From JAAFIP01 sp043772355 (lineage in GTDB: Bacteria > Pseudomonadota > Gammaproteobacteria > Burkholderiales > Burkholderiaceae_C): DNA of 30,181 bases. Every line of letters begins with the position of its first letter. Positions within the stretch are counted from its first letter, which is position 1. The position numbers were made by a program, and so were the translations under genes. The notes below the pieces were generated by a model. That model ran no database searches and had not been told where the DNA came from. It saw nothing but the letters and a program-made list of their open reading frames with translations. The stretch covers positions 1-30,181 of the forward strand of contig JAYVGI010000148.1 in assembly GCA_043772355.1 (NCBI GenBank). Direction: 5' to 3'. This document shows positions 6,273 to 14,524 of this stretch, piece after piece.

Positions 6273-6752
6273 TCATGCGACATGAGAACCGCCTGTCAAT
6301 CCACACTGCCGCCAAGCCTCATACACCGTCACAGCCACCGAGTTGGACAAATTCAAACTCCGTTGGCCTTCGATCATTGGCAATCGCAATCTCTGCGCAG
6401 GCGCAAACGTATCGCGTACAAGCGTTGGCAGGCCCGCCGTCTCCGAGCCAAACACCAGCCAGTCGCCCGCCGCAAACACCTGCGCAAACGCGCTGTGGCT
6501 GCCTTTGGTGGTCATGGCGAACATGCGCTGTGAATCGGGCGACTCGGCAGACAGAAAAGCTTCCCAAGAAGCATGCCGCTTTACATCCGCATACTCGTGG
6601 TAGTCCAGCCCGGCGCGGCGCATGTAGCGGTCTTCCATGCTAAAGCCCAGGGGCTCGATCAAATGCAGAGCGCAGCCGGTGTTGGCGCACAGGCGGATGA
6701 TGTTGCCGGTGTTGGGCGGGATTTCGGGGTGGACGAGGACGACGTTGAACAT
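6273..6752 (-). CDS. trmL: tRNA (cytidine/uridine-34-2'-O)-methyltransferase TrmL
   Basis: This roughly 159-residue SPOUT methyltransferase uses SAM to methylate the 2'-O of the wobble base in tRNA-Leu isoacceptors. It begins MFNVVLVHPEIPPNTGNIIR and carries the knot motifs GDWLVFGSETAGLP and RSLNLSNSVAVTVYEAW, typical of TrmL (formerly YibK). An in-frame GTG at 6770 would add six residues, but the ATG at 6752 matches the family start. The gene is divergent from murJ and marks return to core chromosome after the mobile DNA. Length and motifs are complete. Confidence 0.95.
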   Translation of the reverse strand: MFNVVLVHPEIPPNTGNIIRLCANTGCALHLIEPLGFSMEDRYMRRAGLDYHEYADVKRHASWEAFLSAESPDSQRMFAMTTKGSHSAFAQVFAAGDWLVFGSETAGLPTLVRDTFAPAQRLRLPMIEGQRSLNLSNSVAVTVYEAWRQCGLTGGSHVA

Positions 6753-6897
6753 GCGTTCATTGTCGCCCACTTGCCGTGCACCACGGCAGCGCCGCTACAC
6801 TAGGGCATCTGCCGTACCGGCTAAGGCTTTTGATAAGCTTCGCCGCTATGCGGTTCACCACCATTTTCAATCGCCGACATCCGTCATCGCCCCTTGC

Positions 6898-8463
6898 ATG
6901 AGCCTGCTTAAATCCGCCTCCACCGTCTCGCTGTTCACCCTGGCATCCCGCATCACGGGGCTGGTGCGCGACCTGTTGATGGCCTCTACCTTTGGGGTCA
7001 GCGCCATGACGGACGCGTTTTGGGTGGCGTTTCGCATTCCCAACATGCTGCGCCGCATGTTTGGCGAGGGGGCATTTAGCCAGGCTTTCGTACCCGTGCT
7101 GGCAGCCAGCAAAGAGCAGCATGGCGAGCAGGCTACCAAGTTGCTGATTGACAAAATAGCCACTATTTTGGCCTGGGTGCTGGTGGCGATCAGTGTGGTG
7201 GGCATTGCGGCTGCGCCGCTGTTTGTATGGGCTTTGGCCAGCGGTTTGCAGCAAAACCCGCAAGGCTTTGAGGCGGCGGTGTGGATGACGCGGTTTATGT
7301 TCCCCTACATCGCCTGCATGTCGCTGGTGGTGCTGGCTGCGGGGGTGCTCAACACCTGGAAGAAGTTTGCCGTGCCCGCTGCTACGCCCGTGCTGCTCAA
7401 CGTGGCCATGATTACTGCTGCCTGGCTGGGTGCACCGTGGTTCAAGGCGCATGGCATCGAGCCCATCTACGCCATGGCGGTGGGCGTGATGGTAGGGGGT
7501 CTGCTGCAACTGGCGGTGCAAATCCCAGCACTTAAAAAACTCGGCATGCTGCCCAGAGTATCCATCCGCTGGTCAGAGATTAAAACCGCCTGGACGGACC
7601 CCGGAACCAAACGGGTGTGGAGTCTGATGTTGCCCGCCTTGCTGGGCGTGAGTGTGGCGCAAATATCGCTCTTGATCAACACGCAAATTGCCTCGCATTT
7701 GGCCGTCGGCTCGGTCAGCTGGCTCAACAGTGCCAGTTTGTTGATGGAGTTTCCTACTGCCATGCTGGGCGTGGCATTGGGCGTGGTGCTGATGCCGCAA
7801 CTGGCCGCAGCCAAGGCGCAAAACGACAGCCAAAAATTCTCCGACATGATCGACTGGGGTCTGCGCTTGGTGCTGCTGCTGGCCGTGCCCAGCGCGGTGG
7901 CGCTGCTCACCTTTGCACAACCCTTGGTGGCGGTGCTCTACCACTATGGCGCGTTCAAAGACACTGACGTGCCCCAGGTAGCCAATGCCCTCATGGGCTA
8001 CGGTTTTGGCCTGATAGGCCTGGTCTCCATCAAGATACTGGCCCCCGCCTACTACGCCAAGCAAGACACCAAAACGCCCGTCAAAATTGCCACTGTGGTG
8101 TTGATTTTTACGCAAATTCTCAATTACTTTTTGGTGCCTTACTTTCAGCACGCCGCGCTGGCCCTGTCCATCGGCTTGGGCGCTTTGCTTAACGCGATCT
8201 GGCTGCTGTGGGGCCTGCGCGCCAGCGGCACCTTTATGGCGCGCCCGGGTTGGGGCAGGTTTGCCATGCAGGTGCTGGCCGCCAGCGCGCTGATGGCGGT
8301 GTTTTTGATGTGGGCCAACACGGCGGTGCAGTGGATTGCCATGCGCAGCCACATTTTTCAACGTATTGGACTGTTAGTCAGCGTAATCATTGCGGGGGCA
8401 GCTATTTATTTTATAGCTTGCTGGGCCGCTGGTTTGAAGCTCAGGGCGCTGCTGCGCAGGTAG
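6898..8463 (+). CDS. murJ: Lipid II flippase MurJ (MviN)
   Basis: This 521-residue inner-membrane protein of the MOP superfamily flips lipid II to the periplasm for peptidoglycan synthesis. The start MSLLKSASTVSLFTLASRIT and RDLLMASTFGVSAMTDAFWV are near-invariant in MurJ, and FRIPNMLRRMFGEGAFSQAF follows. About 14 hydrophobic segments run to the C-terminus. The frame is open far upstream, but the ATG at 6898 coincides with the conserved start. The last 30 codons overlap a dispersed repeat (8364-8420), so the C-terminal helix has been partly shaped by it. Confidence 0.97.
   Translation: MSLLKSASTVSLFTLASRITGLVRDLLMASTFGVSAMTDAFWVAFRIPNMLRRMFGEGAFSQAFVPVLAASKEQHGEQATKLLIDKIATILAWVLVAISVVGIAAAPLFVWALASGLQQNPQGFEAAVWMTRFMFPYIACMSLVVLAAGVLNTWKKFAVPAATPVLLNVAMITAAWLGAPWFKAHGIEPIYAMAVGVMVGGLLQLAVQIPALKKLGMLPRVSIRWSEIKTAWTDPGTKRVWSLMLPALLGVSVAQISLLINTQIASHLAVGSVSWLNSASLLMEFPTAMLGVALGVVLMPQLAAAKAQNDSQKFSDMIDWGLRLVLLLAVPSAVALLTFAQPLVAVLYHYGAFKDTDVPQVANALMGYGFGLIGLVSIKILAPAYYAKQDTKTPVKIATVVLIFTQILNYFLVPYFQHAALALSIGLGALLNAIWLLWGLRASGTFMARPGWGRFAMQVLAASALMAVFLMWANTAVQWIAMRSHIFQRIGLLVSVIIAGAAIYFIACWAAGLKLRALLRR
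8364..8420 (+). repeat. Dispersed ~50-bp repeat, copy 1, inside the 3' end of murJ
   Basis: The shared layout is a degenerate GGCTxTAGCC-like arm, then ATTGCGGGNGCAGCTATT and an imperfect inverted copy of AGCTATT. It recurs at 9501-9554 and 19581-19635. Here it lies within coding sequence and is translated as part of SVIIAGAAIYFIACW. Confidence 0.55.
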
Positions 8464-8616
8464 CGGGCAGCCAGCGAAGCGCACGCCGCTTCAAACGACC
8501 GCGTAAGTTGCGGCCAAAGGCGCGCCCAGCAATGTGCTCAGAGCTGCGATCAGAGTTGCACCCAAAACAGGGTGCTACAAGTTGAAAGCCAGCCGTTTTT
8601 GTGCCACAGTACACAC

Positions 8617-9468
8617 ATGCAACTGCCATACGACACCCCCACCCCGCTAGAATACTTTGCCACCTTGGTGGCCAGCGACGAGCAGTTTCCGCTGCTGGAG
8701 GCTGCGGCTTCTTTGGCGCAAGACGAATACCCCGCGCTGGACGTGCAGCAGGTGCTGGGCGATGTAGACCAACTGGTGGCCCGACTCAAGCGCCGCCTGC
8801 CTGCCGACGCGCCAGCCATCCAGCGCCTGCGTGCCTTAAACCAGTTTTTCTACCGCGACCTGAACTTTGCAGGCAACGTGAACAATTATTACGACCCCGA
8901 CAACAGCTACCTGAGCGTCGTGCTACGCACCCGCAAGGGCCTGCCCATCAGCCTGGCAGTGCTGTGGCTGGAGGTGGCGCAGACGATAGGCCTGAACGCC
9001 CGTGGCGTGGCCTTCCCGGGGCATTTCATGATCAAGGTCAATCTGCCCAAAGGCCAGGTGGTGATGGACCCCCTGACCGGCCAGAGCCTGAGCCGCGAAG
9101 ACTTGAGCGAGCGGCTAGACCCCTACAAACGCCGCAGCGGCCTGGTAGACGACTTTGACGTGCCCCTGGGCCTGTACCTGCAAAGCGCCCAACCGCGCGA
9201 GGTGATCGCCCGCATGCTGCGCAACCTCAAAGAAATCCACAAAACCCAAGAAGACTGGCCCCGCCTCATCGCCGTGCTGGACCGCTTGATCGTGTTGCAT
9301 CCTGATGCCTGGGGCGACTACCGCGACCGTGGCCTGGCCCATGCTGAGCTGGGCCATTTGCAGAGCGCTGTGCCCGACCTGGAAATTTATCTGGCCAAAG
9401 CTGAGGACGCGCTCGATCTGGACGCCATTGCCGAGCGCGTGGCCGAGTTGCGCAGCATGCCGGGGTAG
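8617..9468 (+). CDS. SirB1-family transglutaminase-like/TPR protein
   Basis: This 283-residue cytoplasmic protein has the SirB1/YchA layout. An N-terminal transglutaminase-like fold carries QRLRALNQFFYRDLNFAGN, NNYYDPDNSYL, RKGLPISLAVLWLEVAQ and GVAFPGHFMIK. The C-terminus (about 200-275) has a TPR-like part, DWPRLIAVLDRLIVLHPDAW and YRDRGLAHAELGHLQSAV. The exact biochemical role is not established for the family. The ATG at 8617 begins the conserved domain; an upstream in-frame extension is poorly supported. It follows murJ in the same direction and is convergent with the GlxA-type gene. Confidence 0.9.
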   Translation: MQLPYDTPTPLEYFATLVASDEQFPLLEAAASLAQDEYPALDVQQVLGDVDQLVARLKRRLPADAPAIQRLRALNQFFYRDLNFAGNVNNYYDPDNSYLSVVLRTRKGLPISLAVLWLEVAQTIGLNARGVAFPGHFMIKVNLPKGQVVMDPLTGQSLSREDLSERLDPYKRRSGLVDDFDVPLGLYLQSAQPREVIARMLRNLKEIHKTQEDWPRLIAVLDRLIVLHPDAWGDYRDRGLAHAELGHLQSAVPDLEIYLAKAEDALDLDAIAERVAELRSMPG

Positions 9469-9500
9469 CTGGGCCATTTTCTGCGGGGTTTTATGGTGTT

Positions 9501-9554
9501 AATCAGGCTGTAGCCAGCAAATGTATTGCGGAAGAAGCTATTTAAATAATAGCG
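9501..9554 (+). repeat. Dispersed ~50-bp repeat, copy 2
   Basis: AGGCTGTAGCC is followed by ATTGCGGAAGAAGCTATT and the near-palindrome GCTATTTAAATAATAGC. It lies between the convergent SirB1-like and GlxA-type genes, ending next to the stop of the latter, where a folded transcript could also serve as a terminator. Confidence 0.65.
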
Positions 9555-9555
9555 T

Positions 9556-10611
9556 TTACTTGCATGCAAAACCACCCGTAGACGGCGTGCCCACTTTGCC
9601 CGCCGCATGCCAAGCTCTGCGCAGCTGTGTGTCAGAGCTAAACCCCGCAGTGTCAGCCGCTTGGCTTACCGATTGCCCCGCGCCCAGCGCCTGCTCGGCC
9701 AGCGCCAGCCGTATGCTGCGCAGGTAAGCCAGCGGTGCGTGGCCCACATGGTCGTCAAACAGCCGTGCAAGGTGTCGTGCGGAGGTGCAGGCCACCTCAG
9801 CCATGCGCGTCACGGTCCAATGCGCCAGTGGCGCACTGCCCACGGCGTCTTGCACACGGTGCACACCCGGGTGCATGTGCGCACGGCCTTGCAAAAACGG
9901 CGATAACTCGGGGTCGTTGGGGCCACGGCGCAGGGGTAGCGCCATCACTTGCGCCACGCGGGCGGCAATGGCCTCGCCGCAGACTTGCGCTATCAAATAC
10001 GCCGCCAGATCAATGCCCGTGGTAATGCCCGCACTAGAGTACACCCCGCGTTTTTCGTCAATGACAAATACCCGGTTGGCCTGCACCTCGCACAGCGGCT
10101 CCATGCGCTTGAGCGCGTCCAGCTCCAGGTGGTGCGTGGCCACGCGGCTATGGGCCAGCAGCCCCGCCTGCGCCGCCAGCAGCGCGCCTGCGCAGATGGT
10201 GACCAAGCGGTGTGGCGCATGCGGTGCCTGCAACTGTTTGGCTACGCTGCACAGCCAGTGCATCACCTGCCGCACCTGCGTGCCGTGGCTGTCCGCCGCC
10301 TCGTCCGGGGTGCCCAGCAGCACCAGCCAGGTGGGCGCTGCCAGCAGTTCAGGCAACGGCTCTATGTGCGCAATTTGCGCCCCGACTGAGCTGCGCGCAT
10401 GGCTCTGCGGCCCCACAAAGCGCAGTTTGAAAGCGGGCGGCTTACCCAGGCACGCCAGAGATTGGTTGGCAATACGAAATGCCTCGGCAGGGCCCGCCCA
10501 GTCCAACAGCAAGGTGTCGGGCAGCAACACAAACAGCACCTCGATGGCACTGTTTGATGCGGGCAGAGCAGGTGCGGGCAGAGCGGGTGCGGGCAGAGCG
10601 GGTGCGCTCAT
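9556..10611 (-). CDS. GlxA-family transcriptional regulator (DJ-1/PfpI + AraC HTH)
   Basis: This 351-residue protein has two parts. A DJ-1/PfpI-like domain (about 20-200) carries IEVLFVLLPDTLLLDWAGPA and the nucleophile-elbow-like VTICAGALLAAQAGLL. An AraC-type DNA-binding domain (about 245-335) carries ARHLARLFDDHVGHAPLAYL and VSQAADTAGFSSDTQLRRAW. Family members act as regulators of amino-acid or amine catabolism; the ligand here is unknown. The N-terminus has three APALP repeats encoded by a 15-bp tandem repeat, an unusual low-complexity leader. It lies 35 nt downstream of the DUF1272 gene and two genes below a cysteine hydrolase, so the three are probably one operon. Confidence 0.92.
   Translation of the reverse strand: MSAPALPAPALPAPALPASNSAIEVLFVLLPDTLLLDWAGPAEAFRIANQSLACLGKPPAFKLRFVGPQSHARSSVGAQIAHIEPLPELLAAPTWLVLLGTPDEAADSHGTQVRQVMHWLCSVAKQLQAPHAPHRLVTICAGALLAAQAGLLAHSRVATHHLELDALKRMEPLCEVQANRVFVIDEKRGVYSSAGITTGIDLAAYLIAQVCGEAIAARVAQVMALPLRRGPNDPELSPFLQGRAHMHPGVHRVQDAVGSAPLAHWTVTRMAEVACTSARHLARLFDDHVGHAPLAYLRSIRLALAEQALGAGQSVSQAADTAGFSSDTQLRRAWHAAGKVGTPSTGGFACK
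10559..10603. repeat. Three tandem 15-bp repeats at the GlxA-type 5' end
   Basis: The unit GCGGGCAGAGCGGGT occurs three times (first copy with one change). It lies in frame inside the gene and encodes APALP repeats. Because the unit is a multiple of three, copy-number change would lengthen or shorten the N-terminus without frameshift. Confidence 0.85.
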
Positions 10612-10646
10612 GGCCGGTGTGGTTTTGGGATGGGTACGGGAGCCAT

Positions 10647-10886
10647 TTATTGGCGGCCTTGTGGTTTAAATATACGTTCGGTGGAAGGCGGGAATTTGGC
10701 TAGTTTGCCAGCCGGGCGTATAGGTCTACGCAGCAGCTCGCCACCGCAGTTCGGGCAAGTGCTTTTCAACTTGTCTTCAGCGCAGCTTTGGCAAAACGTG
10801 CATTCGAATGAGCAGATGCGCGCCAGCATCGATTCAGGTGGCAAGTCGACGTTGCAGCATTCACAACCAGGTCGCAGGGCTAGCAT
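10647..10886 (-). CDS. DUF1272 small cysteine-rich (zinc-ribbon-like) protein
   Basis: This 79-residue protein begins MLALRPGCECCNVDLPPES and contains CSFECTFCQSCAE and CPNCGGEL. Four Cys pairs fit two zinc-binding knuckles, the pattern of DUF1272, whose role is not known. GAGGAGA lies before the ATG at 10886. It sits 17 nt after the cysteine hydrolase gene and 35 nt before the GlxA-type gene, all on the minus strand, suggesting co-transcription. The C-terminal 25 residues are basic and Pro-rich. Confidence 0.88.
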   Translation of the reverse strand: MLALRPGCECCNVDLPPESMLARICSFECTFCQSCAEDKLKSTCPNCGGELLRRPIRPAGKLAKFPPSTERIFKPQGRQ

Positions 10887-10903
10887 GGTGTTCTCCTCGG
10901 GGT

Positions 10904-11473
10904 TTAGTGGGATGGCGCCGCCATGCGCGCGAGCACTGCTTGCGCAGAAGCCACATGGGCAAAGCGCTCGTGCAGCACGGTCGCGGTGCGCATGGTGATG
11001 TCTGCCGCGCTGAGTGTGCTGCCATCGCTTTGCAGCATGTCCCAGGTCAAGGTGGCGTCCAGCGCGTAGTCCACCGCAAAGCCCAAGTCAGACGCATGCC
11101 GCGTGGTGGTCTCGCAGCATTGCTCGGTGCGGATACCGCTGACGATCATCTTGCCGATCTGGTTTTGGTGCAGCCAAACTTCCAGCCCGCTGCCTACCAA
11201 AGCGCTGTGGCGGCTTTTGTGCAAGGTGGCGGCGGCTTCAAAATCTGCCAAGCCCTGGATCGCAACTATATGGCCGGACTCGACTGCAAATGCGTTGTCA
11301 GCAGTTGGAGGGCCGTCCACATGGAAGATGCGTACTATCGGCAGGCTGCGTGCCACACAGCCCGCAATCAACGCGTTTTGTGCGCTCAGGTAGGAGGGCA
11401 TGTCCTGCTCGGTGTAGTACGGGCGGTGGCGAAACGACTCTTGTGCATCAATCACAATCAGACAGGTTGTCAT
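10904..11473 (-). CDS. Isochorismatase-like cysteine hydrolase
   Basis: This 189-residue hydrolase starts TTCLIVIDAQESFRHRP. The family triad is visible as D9, K86 in LHKSRHSAL and C119 in GIRTEQCC. The second Cys (C120) replaces the usual Val after the nucleophile. The fold covers isochorismatases, nicotinamidases and N-carbamoyl hydrolases; the substrate cannot be read from sequence. The ATG at 11473 begins the conserved strand. The gene heads a likely operon with DUF1272 and a GlxA-type regulator, and hydrolases of this group are often found beside GlxA-type regulators, which may control it. Confidence 0.9.
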   Translation of the reverse strand: MTTCLIVIDAQESFRHRPYYTEQDMPSYLSAQNALIAGCVARSLPIVRIFHVDGPPTADNAFAVESGHIVAIQGLADFEAAATLHKSRHSALVGSGLEVWLHQNQIGKMIVSGIRTEQCCETTTRHASDLGFAVDYALDATLTWDMLQSDGSTLSAADITMRTATVLHERFAHVASAQAVLARMAAPSH

Positions 11474-11478
11474 GGATT

Positions 11479-11500
11479 AAGCTCGTTGGTGGTAGAGCTT
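11479..11500 (-). promoter_or_regulatory. Inverted repeat upstream of the cysteine hydrolase operon
   Basis: AAGCTC (11479-11484) and GAGCTT (11495-11500) form an inverted repeat with a 10-nt centre, ending 5 nt before the hydrolase ATG. It could be a regulator site for the operon or a leader hairpin. No clear promoter boxes were recognised. Confidence 0.35.
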
Positions 11501-11596
11501 GAATAGTCACCTATTTTGACGTGTATGTCAGTACATGGGAAGACCAGATTCGATCAATTTAGGACATGGATTGAAGTCGAACTAAAGAACGCTTAA

Positions 11597-12646
11597 TCAA
11601 GCAACCACTACCTGTTCACCCGCCCCCTGCGCTGCAATCACGCCAATCTCATACACCTGCTCGCCCGCTGCGCGCAAGGTGGCTGCGCAGGCGGCAGCGT
11701 TGGCCGCGTCGATGACGACCACCATGCCGATGCCGTTGTTAAACGTGCGGTTCATTTCGATGTCGTCAATCGCCGCAGTGTTCTGCAGCCAGGCGAACAG
11801 CTCGGTCTGCGGCCAAGAGCCCTTCTTCAAATGCGCAGCAGTGCCTTCGGGCAGCACGCGGGGAATGTTCTCCAGCAGGCCGCCACCGGTGATATGCGCC
11901 AGCGCCTTGATAGAGTGCGCGGCCAGCGCGGCCAGCACGTTTTTCACGTACAGGCGGGTCGGTTCCATCAGCGCTTGCTTATAGGGTTTGCCATCCAGCG
12001 TCGCGGGCATTGCATCACCAGCCCGCTCCACGCACTTGCGCACCAGTGAGAAGCCATTAGAGTGCACACCGCTAGAAGCCAAGCCCAGCACCACGTCACC
12101 CGGCTTCACGTCTTTGCCGGTGAGAATTTTCGACTTCTCCACCGCGCCCACGCAAAAGCCCGCCAGGTCGTATTCACCCGCCGGGTACATGCCAGGCATC
12201 TCTGCCGTTTCGCCGCCTATCAGCGCGCAGCCACTCAGCTCGCAACCCTTGGCAATGCCGCCCACCACGGCTACGGCGGTGTCCACGTCCAGCTTGCCGC
12301 AGGCAAAGTAGTCTAAAAAGAACAGCGGCTCAGCGCCTTGCACCAGCACGTCGTTCACGCTCATGGCCACCAGGTCGATGCCTACGGTGTCGTGCATATT
12401 CCACTCAAAGGCCAGTTTCAGCTTGGTGCCCACGCCGTCGGTGCCGCTCACCAGCACTGGCTCTTTGTAGCGTTTGGGCACCTCAAACAGCGCGCCAAAG
12501 CCGCCAATACCGGCCAAAACGCCTTCGCGCATGGTTTTTTTGGCAAGCGGTTTGATGCGCTCGACGAGGGCGTCGCCCGCCACAATATCGACGCCTGCGT
12601 CTTTGTACGAGAGGGGTTTGGGGGTGTTGGGGCTTGAATTGCTCAT
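11597..12646 (-). CDS. purM: Phosphoribosylformylglycinamidine cyclo-ligase (AIR synthase)
   Basis: This 349-residue enzyme closes the imidazole ring of AIR in de novo purine synthesis using ATP. It shows LSYKDAGVDIVAGDALVERI, GGFGALFEVP, VSGTDGVGTKLKLAF, the GGETAEMPGMY loop and HITGGGLLENIPRVLP, all classic PurM motifs. Length matches the family. The ATG at 12646 precedes the conserved start by about ten residues. The gene is divergent from the PerM-like permease gene. Its 5' leader contains a strong hairpin (12672-12690). Confidence 0.98.
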   Translation of the reverse strand: MSNSSPNTPKPLSYKDAGVDIVAGDALVERIKPLAKKTMREGVLAGIGGFGALFEVPKRYKEPVLVSGTDGVGTKLKLAFEWNMHDTVGIDLVAMSVNDVLVQGAEPLFFLDYFACGKLDVDTAVAVVGGIAKGCELSGCALIGGETAEMPGMYPAGEYDLAGFCVGAVEKSKILTGKDVKPGDVVLGLASSGVHSNGFSLVRKCVERAGDAMPATLDGKPYKQALMEPTRLYVKNVLAALAAHSIKALAHITGGGLLENIPRVLPEGTAAHLKKGSWPQTELFAWLQNTAAIDDIEMNRTFNNGIGMVVVIDAANAAACAATLRAAGEQVYEIGVIAAQGAGEQVVVA

Positions 12647-12671
12647 GATTTAATAGCGTAGTGCGCGAAAG

Positions 12672-12690
12672 AAGCGCCGAGACGGCGCTT
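12672..12690 (-). promoter_or_regulatory. Hairpin in the purM leader
   Basis: AAGCGCCG, loop AGA, CGGCGCTT form a perfect 8-bp stem 26 nt before the purM ATG. No T-run follows on either strand, so it is not a standard terminator. It may protect or control the purM mRNA. Confidence 0.4.
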
Positions 12691-12719
12691 AAAGTGGCGA
12701 AAAACAGGGCGTTGCCCCG

Positions 12720-12738
12720 TAGAATTGGCCTAATTCTA
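12720..12738. promoter_or_regulatory. Inverted repeat with back-to-back TAGAAT boxes between purM and the permease
   Basis: TAGAATT, 5-nt spacer, AATTCTA is a perfect 7-bp inverted repeat. Each arm reads TAGAAT outward on opposite strands, resembling -10 boxes for divergent transcription of purM and the permease gene. Neither has a good -35 box, so an operator is equally possible. Confidence 0.4.
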
Positions 12739-12761
12739 GGCGTTCGCGCCCATTTCACAGT

Positions 12762-13832
12762 ATGCAATTTACTTCCGCACAAAAAACCGCTTCCGCCTGG
12801 GCCGCCATTGCCATGGGCTTAGTGCTCATGGTCTGGCTGCTAGGCCCAGTGCTCACACCCTTTGTAGTGGCCGCCGTATTGGCCTACGCCCTTACACCCT
12901 TGGTCGACAAGCTCGACGGCCTGCTGCGCGGCAAGGTGCCCCGCCTGCTAGCCGTGGTGCTGGTGGAGGTGGTGTTTATCTTGACGCTGCTGGCGGTGCT
13001 GCTGCTCATTGTGCCTATCTTGGCCAAAGAAATCCCCTTACTGCGCGAGCAGTTGCCCATCCTGGTGGACAAGCTCAACGCCTGGGCTGCGCCGCTCTTG
13101 GCTAACCTGGGCATGAAATTCACTTTGGATGCGGCCAGCGTCAAGGCCTTCGTCATCAAATACTTAAATACCAACGCTGAAGACACTTTATCGTCGCTGC
13201 TCTCATCGCTCAAGCTGGGCGGCGGCTTGGCATTGTTTGTGATTGGTAATTTGGTGTTGATCCCCGTCGCGCTGTTTTATTTGCTGATGGACTGGAAAAC
13301 CCTCGTCGTCAAAGCCACCGCACTGGTGCCGCGCCATTTGCAAGCCAGGTTTCACAGCTTTACCGGGGAGTCTGACCAAGTGCTGGGCCAATACCTGCGT
13401 GGGCAACTGCTGGTGATGGTGATTTTGGCTACTTATTACAGCATTGGTTTGGCGCTGTTTGGGCTAGATTTGGCGCTGCCGATTGGTGTGTTTACCGGGC
13501 TGGCCATGTTTGTGCCCTATGTGGGTTTTGGCATAGGGCTAATACTGGCTGTGCTGGCCGGGCTGCTGCAGTTTGCATCCATCAAAGCGGTGGTGATGGT
13601 GGCTGTGGTGTACGGCTCGGGCCAGATCATTGAGAGTCTTTTCCTCACGCCGCGCTTAGTGGGTGAGCGCATCGGCCTGCACCCATTGGCGGTGATTTTT
13701 ATGTTGCTGGCCTTTGGCCAGTTGTTTGGCTTTGTGGGGGTGTTTATCGCCCTGCCTGCCAGTGCTGTGCTGCTGGTGGCCGCTCGCCGCGTGCGCTCCA
13801 GCTACTTGGCGTCTGATTTGTACAAAGGATAG
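12762..13832 (+). CDS. AI-2E/PerM-family transporter
   Basis: This 356-residue inner-membrane protein has about seven to eight hydrophobic segments. The family pattern is visible: LGPVLTPFVVAAVLAYALTP near the N-terminus, an amphipathic middle part, then YLRGQLLVMVILATYYSIGL and a C-terminal VGERIGLHPLAVIFMLL. Members are linked to export of small molecules, or of AI-2 in the case of E. coli TqsA; the substrate here is unknown. The ATG at 12762 gives the usual N-terminus. It is followed after 8 nt by hda, so the two genes are probably co-transcribed, a common pairing in relatives. Confidence 0.93.
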   Translation: MQFTSAQKTASAWAAIAMGLVLMVWLLGPVLTPFVVAAVLAYALTPLVDKLDGLLRGKVPRLLAVVLVEVVFILTLLAVLLLIVPILAKEIPLLREQLPILVDKLNAWAAPLLANLGMKFTLDAASVKAFVIKYLNTNAEDTLSSLLSSLKLGGGLALFVIGNLVLIPVALFYLLMDWKTLVVKATALVPRHLQARFHSFTGESDQVLGQYLRGQLLVMVILATYYSIGLALFGLDLALPIGVFTGLAMFVPYVGFGIGLILAVLAGLLQFASIKAVVMVAVVYGSGQIIESLFLTPRLVGERIGLHPLAVIFMLLAFGQLFGFVGVFIALPASAVLLVAARRVRSSYLASDLYKG

Positions 13833-13840
13833 GCCAGCCC

Positions 13841-14515
13841 ATGCAGCAAATGGCGCTAGACATTGGGCTGAGGCCCGTGGCAAGTTTGGGTAGTTTCTTG
13901 GCCGGGCCCAACCAGGCTGCGCTGGAGCACCTCAAGCTGTGGGCCAGCAGCGCCATGCGCTCGCCCGTGCCCACCTACCTGTGGGGCGAGAGCGCCAGCG
14001 GCAAAACCCACTTACTCAAAGCCGTGCGCGAGGCGCTGCGCGGGCAGGGTGCTAATGTCGGCTGGATCGACGCGCAAGTGCACGAGCCCCTCGAGTTCAA
14101 CCCCGCCTGGAGCGCCGTCATTCTGGACGAAGTGCACCTGTACACCGCCGTGCAACAGCACGCCGCGTTCAACTGGTTTATCAACGCCCAAACCGAGCAG
14201 CGCTGGGTATTGGCTGCGGGCACGCTACCCCCAGCAGACCTGCAACTGCGTGACGACCTGCGCACCCGCCTAGGCTGGGGCCACGTCTACGCCCTGCACG
14301 TGCTCACCGAGCCCGAACGCCGCGCCGTGCTACGCCAAGAGGCCGACGCGCGCGGCGTGTTTCTAGGCGACGAGGTCATGGACTTCATGCTCAAACGCTT
14401 CAGCCGGGATTTGGGTTCGTTGATGCTTTTGCTGCAGCAGCTGGATGGCTATGCGCTGAGTACCAAGCGGGCGATTACGATTCCGTTGATTAAGAGTATG
14501 TTGGAGAGCGTTTAG
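13841..14515 (+). CDS. hda: DnaA regulatory inactivator Hda
   Basis: This 224-residue AAA+ protein resembles DnaA domain III but lacks the DNA-binding domain IV. The N-terminal QMALDIGL resembles the beta-clamp-binding peptide of Hda. Walker A is GESASGKT (49-56) and Walker B VILDEVH (93-99). Together with the sliding clamp it stimulates ATP hydrolysis by DnaA and so limits re-initiation of replication. It starts 8 nt after the permease gene. In related genomes hda is normally followed by the HAD phosphatase and pcnB, whereas here a Fic gene and a TA pair intervene. Confidence 0.93.
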   Translation: MQQMALDIGLRPVASLGSFLAGPNQAALEHLKLWASSAMRSPVPTYLWGESASGKTHLLKAVREALRGQGANVGWIDAQVHEPLEFNPAWSAVILDEVHLYTAVQQHAAFNWFINAQTEQRWVLAAGTLPPADLQLRDDLRTRLGWGHVYALHVLTEPERRAVLRQEADARGVFLGDEVMDFMLKRFSRDLGSLMLLLQQLDGYALSTKRAITIPLIKSMLESV

Positions 14516-14524
14516 CAGCGCAGG

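Noticed and set aside
6757..8361. Two minus-strand open frames of about 250 codons opposite murJ
   Set aside because: Both are His/Gln/Arg-rich complements of a conserved membrane protein gene and show no family pattern.
9785..10669. Long plus-strand open frame of 294 codons
   Set aside because: It is antisense to the well-supported GlxA-type gene, has Cys/Ser/Arg-rich low-quality composition and no motif; a GC-rich shadow frame.
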